Of a DNA stretch of 64,000 nt, positions 10,604-22,657 are shown piece by piece. Origin of the DNA: Stomoxys calcitrans. Its lineage: Eukaryota > Arthropoda > Insecta > Diptera > Muscidae. How positions within the stretch are numbered: position 1 is the stretch's first letter; each line of letters starts with the position of its first letter. The notes under the pieces were generated by a model. That model saw only the letters and a program-made list of their open reading frames with translations. It had not been told where the DNA came from and did no database searches. The translations under genes were made by a program, and so were the position numbers. The stretch covers positions 63,244,799 through 63,308,798 of the forward strand of contig NC_081552.1 in assembly GCF_963082655.1 (NCBI RefSeq). The letters are read 5' to 3'.

Positions 10604-12113
10604 ATACCCTCCACCATAAGATGGGGGGTATACTAATTTCGTCATTCTGATTGTAACTACTCGAAATATTCGTCTGAGACCCCATAAAGTATATATATTT
10701 TTGATCGTCGTGAAATTTTATGTCGATCTAGCCATGTCCGTCCGTCTGTCCGTCCGTCCGTCCGTCCGTCCGTCCGTCCGTCCGTCCGTCTGTCTGTCGA
10801 AAGCACGCTAACTTCCGTAGGAGTAAAGCTAGCCGCTTGAAATTTGCACAAATACTTCTTATTAGTGTAGGTCGGTTGGTATTGTAAATGGGCCATATCG
10901 GTCCATGTTTTGATATAGCTGCCATATAAACCGATCTTGGGTCTTGACTTCTTGAGCCTCTAGAGTGCGCAATTCTTATCCGATTGGAGTGAAATTTTGC
11001 ACGACGTGTTTTGCTATGATATCCAACAACTGTGCTAAGTATGGTTCAAATCGGTCCATAACCTGATATAGCTGCCATATAAACCGATCTTGGGTCTTGA
11101 CTTCTTGAGCCTCTAGAGTGCGCAATTCTTATCCGATTGGAATGAAATTTTGCACGACGTGTTTTGTTATGATATCCAACAACTGTGTCAAGTATGGTTC
11201 AAATCGGTCTATAACCTGATATAGCTGCCATATAAACCGATCTTGGGTCTTGACTTCTTGAGCCTCTAGGGTGCGCAATTCTTATCCGATTGGAATGAAA
11301 TTTTGCACGATGTGTTTTGTTACTATATCCAACAATTGTGCCAAGTATGGTTCAAATCGGTCCATAACCTGATATAGCTGCCATATAAACCGATCTTGGG
11401 TCTTGACTTCTTGAGCCTCTAGAGTGCGCAATTCTTATCCGATTGGAATGAAATTTTGCATGACGTGTTTTGTTATGATATCCAACAACTGTGCCAAGTA
11501 TGGTTGAAATCGGTCCATAACCTTATATAGCTGTCATATAAACAGATCTGGGGACTTGACTTCTTGAGTTTCTAGAGGGCTCAATTTCTATCCGATTTGG
11601 CTGAAATTTCGCAAGACGTTTTTTATTGTTACTTTCAACAACTATGTCAAATATAGTACAAGTCGGTTCATAACCTGATATAGCTGCCATATAAACCGAT
11701 CTGGGATCTTGACTTCTTGAGCCTCTAGAGGTCGCAATTATTATCCGATTTGCCTGAAATTTTGTACGACGGATTCTCTCATGACCATTAACATACGTGT
11801 TTATTATGGTCTGAATTGGTCTATAGGCCGATACAGCTCCCATATAAATCGATCTCTCTATTTTATTCTTGAGCCCACAAAGGGCGCAATTCTTATTCGA
11901 ATTGGCTGACATTTTACACAGGTCTCCAACATATGATTTAATTGTGGTCCGAACCGGACCATATCTTTATATCGTTTTAAAAGCAGAGCAACCCTTTTCT
12001 TATATCCTTTTTTGCCAAAGAAGAGATGCCGGGAAAAGAACTCGACAAATGCGATCCATGGTGGAGGGTATATAAGATTCGGCCCGGCCGAACTTAGCTC
12101 GCTTTTACTTGTT
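10604..12113 (-). mobile_element. Family A element, complete, minus strand
   Basis: Read on the minus strand it has the 5' terminus at 12113 (AACAAGTAAAAGCG-like, palindromic TTCGGCC block, TATACCCTCCACCATGG) and about seven monomers. The 3' module (GTCC/GTCT microsatellite at about 10737-10798, TATATATATTTTTG) is followed by the 3' terminus at 10604. All four landmarks are present, so this is a useful reference copy. It is non-coding. Confidence 0.85.
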
Positions 12114-12203
12114 TTTATTCTTCTATACTTACCTTAATTTCTTTTTTTTCGGATCAACTAAGTTTACTAATTCCTCTTTAATTGATAAATTCACTTTTGT
12201 TTT

Positions 12204-13660
12204 TATATCCTCCACCATAAGATGGGGGGTATACTAATTTCGTCATTCTGTTTGTAACTACTCGAAATATTCGTCTGAGACCCCATAAAGTATATATATT
12301 CTTGATCGTCGTGACATTTTATGTCGATCTAGCCATGTCCGTCCGTCCGTCCGTCTGTCTGTCGAAAGCACGCTAACTTCCGAAGGAGTAAAGCTAGCCG
12401 CTTAAAATTTTGCACAAATACTTCTTATTAGTGTAGGTCGGTTGGTATTGTAAATGGACCGTATCGGTCAATGTTTTGCTATAGCTGCCATATAAACCGA
12501 TCTAGGGTCTTGACTTCTTGAGCCTCTAGAGCGCGCACTTCTTATCCAATCCGGAATGAAATTTTGCACGACGTGTTTTCTTATGATATCCAACAAATGT
12601 GCCAAGTATGGTTCAAATCGGTCCATAACCTGATATAGCTGCCATATAAACCGATCTTGGGTCTTGACTTCTTGAGCCTCTAGCGTGCGCAATTCTTATC
12701 CGATCAGAATGAAATTTTGCACGACGTGTTTTGTTATGATATCCAACACTTGCGCCAAGTATGGCTCAAATCGGTTCATAACCTGATATAGCTGCCATAT
12801 AAACCGATCTTGGGACTTGACTTCTTGAGCCTCTAGAGGGCACAATTCTTATCCGATTTGAATGAATTTTTGCACTAAGTATTTCGTTATGATATCCAAA
12901 AACTGTGCCAAGTATGGTTCAAATCGGTCCATAACCTGATATAGCTGTCATATAAACAGATCTGGGGATTTGACTTCTTGAGCTTCTAGAGGGCGCAATT
13001 CCTATCCGATTTGAATGAATTTTTGCGCGAAGTATTTCATTATGATATCCAACAACTGTGCCAAGTATGGTTCAAATCGGTGCATAACCTGATATAGCTG
13101 CCATGTAATCCGATCTTGGGTCTTGACTTCTTGAGCCTCTAGCGTGCGCAATTCTTATCCGATCGGAATGAAACTTTGCACGACGTGTTTTGTTATGATA
13201 TCCAACAACTGTACCAAGTATGGTTCAAATCGGTCCATAACCTGATATAGCTGCAATATAAACCGAACTTCTTGAGCCTCTAAAGTGCGCAATTCTTATC
13301 CGATTTGCCTGAAATTTTGTACGACGGATTCTCCCATGACCATCAACATACGTGTTTATTATGGTCTGAATCGGTCTATAGCCCGATACATCACCCATAT
13401 AAATCCATCTCTCTATTTTACTTCTTGAGCCCCCAAAGGGCGCAATTCTTATTCGAATTGGCTGACATTTTACACAGGTCTCCAACATATAATTTAATTG
13501 TGGTCCAAACCGGACCATATCTTAATATCGCTCTAATAGCAGAGCAAATCTTCTCTTATATCTTTTTTGCCTAAGAAGAGATGCCGGGAAAAGAACTCGA
13601 CAAATGCGATCCATGGTGGAGGGTATATAAGATTCAGCCCGGCCGAACTTAGCACGCTTT
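12204..13660 (-). mobile_element. Family A element, minus strand, missing last 5' bases
   Basis: The 3' terminus lies at 12204 and the 5' block (CCGGCCGAACTTAGCACGC on the plus strand) at 13641-13659. The outermost AACAAGT is replaced by the 3' end of a family B element that starts in the T-run. Internal 153-bp monomers are clear. The 90 bp before it (12114-12203) are AT-rich and show no feature. Confidence 0.8.
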
Positions 13661-14878
13661 TTATACCCACCACCGAAGGATGGGGGTATATTCATTTTGT
13701 CATTCCGTTTGCAACACATCGAAATATCCATTTCCGACCCTATAAAGTATATATATTCTTGATCAGCGTAAACATCTAAGACGATCTAGACATGTCCGTC
13801 CGTCTGTCCGTCTGTCTGTTGAAATCACGCTACAGTCTTTAAAAATTGAGATATTGAGCTGAAATTTTGCACAGATTCTTTTTTTGTCCATAAGCAGGTT
13901 AAGTTCGAAGATGGGCTATATCGGACTATATCTTTATATAGCCCCCATATAGACCGATCCGCCGATTTAGGGTCTTAGGCCCATAAAAGCCACATTTATT
14001 ATCCGATTTTGCTGAAATTTGGAAAAGTGAGTTTTGTTAGGCCCTTCGACATCCTTCGTTAATTTGGCTCAGATCGGTCCAGATTTGGATATAGCTGCCA
14101 TATAGACCGACCCTCCGATTTAGGGTCTAAGGGCCATAAAAGCCACATTTTTTAGCCGATTCCGCTGAAAATCGGGACAGTGAGTTGTGTTAGGCCCTTC
14201 GACATCCTTTGTTAATTTGGCCCAGATCGGTTCAGATTTGGATATAGCTGCCATATAGACCGATCCTCGATTTATGGTGTTAGGCCCATAAAAGCCACAT
14301 TTATTACCTGATTTTGCTGAAATTTGGGACAGTGAGTTGTGTTAGGCCCTTCGACATCCTTTGTCAATTTGGCAAAGATCGGTTCAGATTTGGATATAGC
14401 TGCCATATAGACCGATCCTCGATTTATGGTGTTAGGCCCATAAAAGCCACATTTATTACCTGATTTTGCTGAAATTTGGGACAGTGAGTTGTGTTAGGCC
14501 CCTCGACATCTTTCTTCAATTTGGCCCAGATCGGTTCAGATTTGGATATAGCTGCTATGTAAACCGATCTCTCGATTTAAAGTCTTGGCCCCATAAAAAG
14601 CTCATTTATAATCCGATTTCACTGAAATTTTACAAAATATTTTATGTTAGGCTTTTCAACATCCGTGTCGTATATGGTTCAGATCGTTTAATTTTTAGAT
14701 ATAGCTACTGTACTTATTAGCATTTGGTCCAAATCGGAACATGTTTTGATATAACTGATATGGGTCATAAGGTATGAAATTTTCACCGAATTTTGATGAA
14801 AGGTAGTTTACATATATACCCGAGGTGGTGGGTATCCAAAGTTCGGCCCGGCCGAACTTAACGCCTTTTTACTTGTTC
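13661..14878 (-). mobile_element. Family B element, complete, minus strand
   Basis: The 3' terminus TATACCCACCACCGAAGGA (plus-strand view) is at 13662 and the 5' terminus CCGGCCGAACTTAACGCC at about 14850-14868. It contains GTCCGTCTGTCCGTCTGTCT and TATATATATTCTTGATCAGC, plus 153-bp monomers with GCCATATAGACCGAT. It directly abuts the preceding family A copy with no spacer. Confidence 0.85.
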
Positions 14879-15860
14879 TTGTTTTTCTTGCTTTCTGGAG
14901 CTCTGCCTCCATATTGTATGGAGCCCCAGTATAACAAATTAATTGCTATGGCTTTAAACAGAACAAAAAGTGTTATACCGCTCATGCAAAGCTACCATTG
15001 CTCTCTGTGACATACTCACTTGCTCGATCATTGATATTTGCTTTCGTTGTTTCACGTAGAAGAAATATTTGAAAAGAAAGAATTTAAAATTGCCATAGAG
15101 AAGATACATGTGCCCAAACACATAATTTACTTAATAGGGTTACTATTTTCGTGCTAGATTTTATGAGTACTTAGACTTAGACATATTTTTGTATGATATA
15201 TATATATATAGGATATATTTCTTTTTTGCATTAGATATTTAAATTTTTAAGGTTTATTTGGAAGTTATTAACAAATAGGAATAACAAATTATTTACTAAG
15301 GAATCTATGTCCAGCTTTTATAAGCATTGAATTATTTAATCTTTAGAAATATGAAATTTCAATGAATAAAGTTGTAATTTATATTTAATTATGGGAAAAT
15401 AGAATTGTTCGATGTTTTTTTCAAGGAATGTAAGGTTATAGAAAAATGAAATATTAGCTTTCACAGTAGGGGTCCTAGATAAAAGGTTGTACGTCTCTAG
15501 GACAATGGTAGGCATGGGTTGTGAGACGATTCCCTCATCAACATCTGGGGGAGATATTTTCTGCGTTCGCCAGTCGATAAATATCATCTGTTCCGGTTAG
15601 GTTATAACGTAAATTTGTATAGTTTTATTTGGTTTTCTAATCAAAATTGCCCTTGTAGCTTCAATAGTCAAATAAAATGGGAGTCTACAATAATAATTAA
15701 TGTAATAGGAATTTAGTTTGGGAAAAGAAGGACACGAACCCCCCACCCGATTGTTGCTAGCGTTTTTAAAGGCTCCCGAAGTCCTACCTTTCTCCTGAAC
15801 GTAATGATGCTCGAAAGTTACATTTGAAAAGTTGCATCAAGGATTCATAACGTATCCTGG
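14879..15860. other. AT-rich sequence without recognised gene
   Basis: About 980 bp without repeat landmarks. Short ORFs exist (minus strand 15336-15587, 83 aa), but no domain is recognisable and codon structure is not persuasive. A (TA)n-like run lies at 15200-15210. It may be genuine low-copy host DNA or very old transposon. Confidence 0.4.
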
Positions 15861-16166
15861 ACATTACAGTTTATTATGGAAATCGGTCTATAACCCAATA
15901 CAGCTCCCATATAAATCGATCTCTCTATTTTACTTCCTGAGCCCCCAAAGGGCGCAATTCTTATTAGAATTGGCTGACATTTTACACAGGTCTGCAACAT
16001 ATAATTTAATTGTGGTCCAAACCGGACCATATCTTGATATCGCTCTAATAGCAGAGCAAATCTTTTCTTATATCCTTTTTTGCCTAAGAAGAGATGCCGG
16101 GAAAAGAACTCGAAAAATGCGATCCATGGTGGAGGGTATATAAGATTCGGCCCGGCCGAACTTGTT
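15861..16166 (-). mobile_element. Family A 5' fragment, minus strand
   Basis: Only the 5' terminal region and first variant monomer remain: ATCGATCTCTCTATTTTAC through GGTGGAGGGTATATAAG and GGCCCGGCCGAACTTG. There are no standard monomers and no 3' module. Confidence 0.75.
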
Positions 16167-16245
16167 ATATATAAGATATGTAGAAAAAATTACGATCTTC
16201 AACTAAATCTTGTATTTTGCATAAATTTTCAGCTGAATTCATGGT

Positions 16246-16568
16246 GATGCGTTCCCTGCCGAACTTTACACCCTTTTACTTGTTTTGATTACGAAATACA
16301 TATCTTTATACCAACCACTATATGTATTTTCATTTAGCCATTACGTTTGCAACTCATCGAAATATCCATTTCCGACCCTACAGAGTACACATATATTTCG
16401 GATCGACGTAAAATTCGATTTAATTATGTCCGTGTGTCCATCCGTCCGTCTCTTGTTTTCACTCTACAGCCTTCAAAAATTGAGATATTGAGCTGAAATT
16501 TGGTACAAATACGTATTTTGCTGTACGTAAGATTCGACCCGGCCGAACTTAGCACGTTTTATTTGTTA
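16246..16568 (-). mobile_element. Short mini-me-like element with no monomers
   Basis: First comes a stub of a family B 5' end (TGCCGAACTTTACACCC at about 16256). Then comes a roughly 270-bp element with a 3' end at TATACCAACCACTATATG, a degraded TA/GTCC module and a 5' block GACCCGGCCGAACTTAGCACG. The 153-bp monomers are absent, so it shows the minimal element: termini plus core. Confidence 0.55.
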
Positions 16569-16574
16569 TCAATA

Positions 16575-16690
16575 TCTTGATCCAGTGGCATGGAAGTACA
16601 CTAAGGATGTACCCATACCCAAGAACTCCAGAGAGTTTCGACCTATTTCCATTTTGAGTTTTCTGTCCAGTATTTGAAGTATTTGAATAC
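16575..16690 (+). pseudogene. LINE reverse transcriptase scrap
   Basis: The plus-strand reading has WKYTKDVPIPKNSREFRPIS followed by ILSFLS. It aligns with the RT finger motif of the LINE at 9281-9370 (WKHAKVIPLPKNSKEYRPIA). The match stops near 16690. It is a fragment of about 38 codons. Confidence 0.6.
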
Positions 16691-16807
16691 TACCTTACCG
16701 GTATTTGCGATAACTACACTACCGGAGTTGTAGAAACCCCTTACCGGTAGTTGTTCTAACTACCACAGCGGCATTTAGTACTGCATACCAACTACTCCAT
16801 GCCACTG
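16583..16807. mobile_element. Possible hAT-like MITE, chimeric
   Basis: The stretch is bounded by inverted repeats, CAGTGGCATGGAAGTA at 16583 and TACTCCATGCCACTG at 16793-16807. CAGTG termini are typical of hAT elements. The interior contains repeated ACCGGTAGTT-like motifs. The flanking 8-mers do not match, so no target duplication supports it, and its left part overlaps a LINE scrap. Confidence 0.4.
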
Positions 16808-16827
16808 ACGAATTCGCCTATTTTGTT

Positions 16828-17543
16828 TACCATCCACCATAGGATGGGGGTATACTAATTTCGTCATTCTGTTTGTAACACCTCGAAATATTCGTCTGAG
16901 ACCCCATAAAGTATATACATTCTTGATCGTCATGTCCTTTTAAGTCGATTAAGCCATGCCCGTCCGTCCGACCGTCTGCCAGTCGATAGCACGCATACTT
17001 CAAAGGAGTAAAGCTAGCTGCTTGAAAATTTGCATAAATACATTTTATTGGTGTAGGTCGGTTGGTATTGTAAATGGGCTAAATCGGTCCATGTTTTGAT
17101 ATAGCTTCCATATAAACCGATCTTAGGTCTTGACTTCTTGAGCAAATAGAGCGCGCAATTCTTATAGGATTTGCCAGAAATTTTGTACAAGGGCTTCTCT
17201 CATGACCTTTAACATAAGTGTCTAATATGGTCAGAATCGATCAATAGCTTGATACATCTCCCATATAAACCTATCTCCCGATTTTGCTTCTTGAGCCCCT
17301 ACAAGGCGCAATTCATATCCGAATGAACTGAAATATTACACAATGACTTCTACAATAAACAGCATTCAATTATGGTCCGAATTGGACTATAACTTGATAT
17401 AGCTCCAATAGCAGAGAAGTTCATTATTCAATATTGTTTGTTTGCCTAAAAAGAGATACAGCTCATAGAACTCGACAAATGCGATCCATGGTGGAGGGTA
17501 TATAAGATTCGGCTCGGCCGAACTTAGCAAGCTCTTACTTGTT
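16828..17543 (-). mobile_element. Family A element, short and diverged, minus strand
   Basis: The 3' terminus (TTACCATCCACCATAGGATG) and 5' terminus (GGCTCGGCCGAACTTAGCAAG, then TTACTTGTT) are both present. Only about two monomers lie between the GTCC module and the 5' block. More substitutions than in other copies suggest greater age. Confidence 0.75.
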
Positions 17544-17577
17544 TTATGTAAGGTAGTGAAGATAGCCACTGAACTTT

Positions 17578-18983
17578 AACAAGTAAAAAGGCGTTAAGTT
17601 CGGCAGGGCCGAACTTTGGATACCCACCACCTCGGATATATATGTAAACCATCTTTCATCAAAATTGGGTGAAAATTGCGTACCTTATGTCCCGTATCAG
17701 TTAAATCGAAATATGTTCCGTTTTGGACCAAATACTAATAAGTACATGTCACTGTTCAATTGTTTATAACAAAATATTGGTCTTTTTAGAAGCTATATCT
17801 AAAAATAAACCGATCTAAACCATATACATCACAGATGTCGAAAAGCCTATCATAAGTCACTGTGTCAAATTTTAGTGAAATCGGACTAAAAATGCGCCTT
17901 TAATGGGACCAAGACTTTAAATCGAGATATCGGTCTACATGCCAGCTATATCCAAATCTGGACCGATTTGGGCCAAGTTGCAGAAAAATGTCAAAAAGCC
18001 TTACACTACGCACTGTCCCAAATCTCGGCGAAATCGCACAACAAAAGTGCCTTTTATGGGCCCAAAACCTTAAATCGAGAGATCGGTCTATATAGCAGCT
18101 ATATTTAAATCTGGACCGATCTGGACCAAATTGAAGAAGGACGTCGAAGAACCTAACATAACTCAGTCTCAAATTTCTTCAAAATAGTATAATAAATGCG
18201 CTTTTGATGGCCCTAAAACCTAAAACCGAGAGATCGGTCTATAAGGCAGCTATATCCAAATCTCGACCGATATGAACCAAATTGGCAAAGGATGTCGAAG
18301 GGCCTAACACAACTTACTGTCCCAAATTTCAGCAAAATCGCATGATAAATGTGGCTTATATAGGCCTAAGACCCTTAATCGGAGGATCGGTCTATATGGC
18401 AGCTATATCCAAATCTGAACCGATCTGAGCCAAATTGACGAAGGATGTTGAAGAGCCTAACACAACTCACTGTCCCAAATTTCAGCAATATCGGATAATA
18501 AATGTGGCTTTTATGGGCCTAAGACCCTAAATCGGAGGATCGTTCTATATGACAGCTATATCCAAATCTGGACCGATCTGAGCCAAATTGACGAAAGATG
18601 TCGAAGGGCCTAACACAACTCACTGCCCCAAATCTCAACAAAATCGGATAATAAATGTGGCTTTTATGGGCCTAAGACCCTAAATCGGCGGATCGGTCTA
18701 TATGGGGGCTATATCAAGATATAGTCCGATATAGCCCATCTTCGAACTTAATCTGCTTATGGACAAAACAAGAAACTGTGCAAAATTTCAGCTCAATATC
18801 TCTATTTTTAAAGACTGTAGCGTGATTTAAACAGACAGACGGACGGACATGTATAGATCGTCTTATATTTTTACGCTGATCAAGAATATATATACTTTAT
18901 AGGGTCGGAAATGGATATTTCGATGTGTTGCAAACGGAATGACAAAATGAATATACCCCCATCCTTCGGTGGTGGGTATAATA
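17578..18983 (+). mobile_element. Family B element, complete, plus strand
   Basis: The 5' end AACAAGTAAAAAGGCGTTAA at 17578 precedes monomers of 153 bp. The 3' module is ACAGACAGACGGACGGACATG and TATATATACTTTATAGGG, and the terminus CTTCGGTGGTGGGTATAA ends at about 18980. It is non-coding. Confidence 0.85.
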
Positions 18984-19264
18984 ACTTGTTAAAAACTTTA
19001 GACGAAACCATGGTAGCAGGTTCGCAAGATTCAGCCCGTCCGAACTTAGCATTTTTTCGCGTTATATATCTGGTGTTATATAAAACTTTTTTCTATTTGT
19101 GAATAAATTGTACAATTTCACCCAACAATTTTCAGGTTGGATCGCTCGCTTCCCATATTTAGAAATACTTACATGCATTCCTGCATTGTAAGGGATAATA
19201 TTTACACTTGTATGTAAGCAGAAATATAATTGCGTACAATTAAAATCACTTAGAATGACTAGGA
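18984..19264. other. Spacer with family A terminal remnant
   Basis: A minus-strand remnant of the family A 5' terminus (CATGGTAGCAGG, then CAAGATTCAGCCCGTCCGAA) lies at about 19008-19050. The rest is AT-rich with nothing recognised. Confidence 0.35.
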
Positions 19265-20359
19265 GCAAGTGCAAGAGAGCTAAATTCGGCCGGTCCGCAT
19301 CCTGTATTCCCTTCACCATGAGTCGCATTTGTCAAGTTCTTTGGCTGAAATCTCTTTATAGAAAAAATTCCATGGTAATTTAGCTATACCAAGTTATGAA
19401 TCAATTGAAGCCCTACTTGGTTTTACTATTGAAGACCAAAGTGGAATTGATTGTGCAATTTCAGCCAAATCGGATAAGAATTGCGCCCTATAGTGGCTCA
19501 AGAAATAAAATTGAGAGATCTGTTTACATGGGAGCTAGATCAGGTTACAGACTGATTCAGGCCATAGTTAACACGTATATTTAAGGGCATACAAGAAGTT
19601 GGTGTGCAAAATTTCATCTTAATCAGATAATAATTGCTCCGTCTATTATTCCTATTTGGGCCATACTTGGTGCAGTTGTTTATGGTCAAACCAAAACACT
19701 TCATGCATAATATCAGCCAAATCGGGTAATAATTGCGCCCTCTAGCGGCTCCAGTATTCAAGCTTCGAAATGGGTTCATACGAGACCCATATCAGGTTAT
19801 GAACCGATTTGAACCATCCTTGGCGCAGTTATTAGAAGTTAGAGCGAAACACTTTATGCAACATTTAAGCCGAATCGTATAATAATTGCGCCCTCTATCG
19901 GTTCACAAAATCACGATCCGAAATCGGTTTATATGGGAGCTATATAAGGTTATGAACCGATTTAGGACGTACTTGTTGGTGGTCAAACTAAAACAATTTA
20001 TGCTAAATTTCAGCCAAATCGGATAATAATTGCGCCCCCTAGCAGCTCAAGAAGTCAAGATCCGAGATCGGTTTATATGGTAGCTTTACCAAAACATATA
20101 CCTATTTGGCCCATTGACAATCCCAACGGACCTGCACTTATAAGAAGTACCTATGCAAAATTTCAAGCACCTAGCTTTACTCCTTCGAAAATTAGTGAGC
20201 TTCGACAGGCAGATAGTCGGACTGACATGGCTAAATCGACTAAGAATGTCAATTAGATCAAGAATATATACTTTGTTGTGTCTCAGTTCCATATTTTGAT
20301 GTGTTACAAACGGATTGACGAAATTAGTATACTCCCACCCTATGGTGGAGGGTATAAAA
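19265..20359 (+). mobile_element. Family A element, old copy
   Basis: All landmarks are present but worn: 5' block TTCGGCCGGTCCGCA, TTCCCTTCACCATG, monomers with CGGTTTATATGGGAGC, a short GACAGGCAGATAG microsatellite, and the terminus CTATGGTGGAGGGTATAAAAA. Its divergence suggests insertion well before the 59740-61939 pair. Confidence 0.75.
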
Positions 20360-20964
20360 AGGACGCGACAAGTACTATCATACCTGAAGATGTGTTACTT
20401 CTTTTTTTTTTTTTTTTGAATCAATTTCCATCACTTAGCCGTACGTAAGCTATTATTTGCTCAATAAAATGAATATATTTTCAATGAAAAAATAAAAATT
20501 CCAATTCCATGCAGACACTGGAATCTCAGCATTCCCGCAGATAATAAAAACGCGTCTGCTCTCAAGAGATGCTTATGAAAAATTACCACGAGCAATGTAG
20601 TCTGTGTGTGCTGAGCAGAACGAAAGAAGCTGTGAGATTGAGGTAGCTGTAATGCATATTTGCGTAAACGTATTTATTATTGCCATTTGCTGCAAATAAA
20701 CGGCAGCACTTCACAAAAAAAGAAGGATAAAAGCGAAAACTTTCTTTTTCGGTCCCATTCCAATTTCGACATTTGCGCCAACAATGCGCTGTAGTAAATT
20801 GTGCACAGAAATATTTGCAATATGAGTAAGACAGGACACTAGAATACACTCACACATATGTACACATACTTCAAAAGACTCCTTCTATGACAGTCGCTAA
20901 CCACCCCATGTCTTTGTCAACAACCATTCTTGCAGCATGTGAACACAATTTCTTCCTTAATTTA
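20360..20964. other. Sequence without recognised feature
   Basis: About 600 bp including a run of about 16 T at 20401. The minus-strand 20583-20849 reading frame (88 aa) has several Cys but no family I recognise. I see no gene I can support. Confidence 0.35.
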
Positions 20965-22112
20965 AAAACAAGCAAAAGCGTACTAAGTTCGGTCGAGCCG
21001 AATCTTGGGAACCCACCACCATGGATTCTGCTCAAGAAGTCAAATCGGGCGATCGGTTTATATGGGAGCTATATCAGATTCTTGACCGATTTGGACAGTA
21101 CTTGGCACAGTTGTTGGAAATCAAAACAGAACACCATGTGCAAAATTTCATCCAAATCGGGTAAATGAAAGGGCAGATGATTTGGCGGTAAGGCCAGAGG
21201 AATGCCGTCAATAAACTTGGTTAACCCGAAACCTTTCGGGTTGACGCAGTCCGAGTTTAGGGAGTGGGCGACGAATGCGCATGCAACATTGTGGAACAGC
21301 GAAACGGTCGGTAGGACGGCGAAAATCCTATGGGGGATCCACATCGTGAGAAGACGAGGCTATTTCTGGAAGGAAGCAAGAAGGAGGTCAGTATAGCTAT
21401 TGGTATCATAACGGAACACATAGGACTACGAGCTCACTTATGTAAAATCGGTGCGGCAAGTGATAGCATGTGTAGGGCATGTGGGGAGAATGATGAGATG
21501 TTGGATCATTTCCTTTGTCATTCCCCGGCTTTCGCTTCTAGCAGATACCGGTACTTAGGTGGAGACACAATATCAGACATGAACCAACTTAAGGGAGTGG
21601 TATTGAAAACAATTAAGGATTTTGTTAGTAGCACGGAATTCCTAACTTAAAATTTTTTTTTAGAGGTTGCTTTATAGTTTTTAGAGCGCACGACAAGCCG
21701 ATGACTGGCTTAGGTGTATGTCCATAGTGGCATGGGGCGGATTAATATATGCACCCTCTTTCAACCTAACCTAACCTAAATCGGACAACAATTGCGTCTT
21801 CCAGAGGCTCAAGAAGTCAAATCGGGAGATCAGTTTATATGGGAGCTATATCCATATATAAACCGATATGGTCAATTTGCAATCCCCAACGACCTACATC
21901 GATATTAAATGTCTGTGCAAAATTTCAAGGGGCTAGCTTCACGGATTCGATTGCTATCGTGATTTCGACGGACAGACATGGCTACTTCAATCAGAATTTT
22001 GAGGCGATCAAAAATATATATATGCTTCATGGGGTCCAAAATCAATATTTCGAAGTGTTACGAACACAATGACTAGATTAGTATACCCTCTTCCTATGGT
22101 GGTGGGTATAAA
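20965..22112 (+). mobile_element. Family A element interrupted by a LINE
   Basis: The 5' end (AACAAGCAAAAGCGTACTAA) starts near 20967 and the 3' terminus CTATGGTGGTGGGTATAAAAA ends near 22112. A LINE fragment occupies 21161-21777 inside a monomer, leaving AAATCGG on both sides. The element's own microsatellite is reduced to GACGGACAGACATG. Confidence 0.8.
21161..21777 (+). pseudogene. LINE-2: 3' end of an I/LOA-like LINE
   Basis: The left edge reads ERADDLAV, the end of the RNase H domain found in I/LOA/R1-type LINEs. There follows a C-terminal region in two frames (21202-21396, 21330-21650) with the cysteine motif CRACGENDEMLDHFLCHSPA. The 3' UTR ends in CAACCTAACCTAACCTAAA. AAATCGG at 21154-21160 and 21778-21784 is a target-site duplication, and joining the flanks restores a family A monomer. 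It is 5'-truncated and frameshifted, so not functional. Confidence 0.85.
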
Positions 22113-22457
22113 AACACACACACACCCACTTGCTGCAAGCTATATGGAATGTTTGCTGCCTCCCAAGGCTTCTGTAGTCGCGCTGTGAATATTCTTTGTT
22201 CTCCAGCAGTTGTGTGACATTATTCAAGTGTTGTAGTCTCCTTAAGAAATGGTGCAAGCATTCATTTTACTGAATGTGATGCATGCACTTCATACACACA
22301 AAGTGAGTTGGGGCGTTAACATCGACATTGCCATCGCCATCAACTCGGCATCCTGGCAACATCAGTTATTTCAAGCATTTTTACGCTTCTTTAACACGTT
22401 GCAAAACAAAGTCTTCACACCCACATCCATATGCAAATAATAAATAAGCGCTAATAC
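22113..22457. other. Spacer before assembly gap
   Basis: About 345 bp with a short (CA)n run at 22114-22125. A 63-codon plus ORF (22249-22440) has no recognised domain. Nothing supported. Confidence 0.3.
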
Positions 22458-22657
22458 NNNNNNNNNNNNNNNNNNNNNNNNNNNNNNNNNNNNNNNNNNN
22501 NNNNNNNNNNNNNNNNNNNNNNNNNNNNNNNNNNNNNNNNNNNNNNNNNNNNNNNNNNNNNNNNNNNNNNNNNNNNNNNNNNNNNNNNNNNNNNNNNNNN
22601 NNNNNNNNNNNNNNNNNNNNNNNNNNNNNNNNNNNNNNNNNNNNNNNNNNNNNNNNN
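22458..22657. other. Assembly gap of 200 N
   Basis: Exactly 200 unknown bases, which looks like a scaffold gap of estimated size. Reading frames running through it are artefacts. The LINE to its right may continue into it. Confidence 0.99.

Noticed and set aside
15336..15587. 83-aa minus-strand ORF in otherwise repeat-free DNA
   Set aside because: No recognised domain, no splice context and a composition like surrounding AT-rich sequence. It may be a relic, but I cannot support a gene.
21760..21780. Telomere-like CCTAA repeats
   Set aside because: Only three units, at the 3' end of a LINE fragment with a target duplication immediately after. It is the LINE tail, and flies lack TTAGG telomeres.
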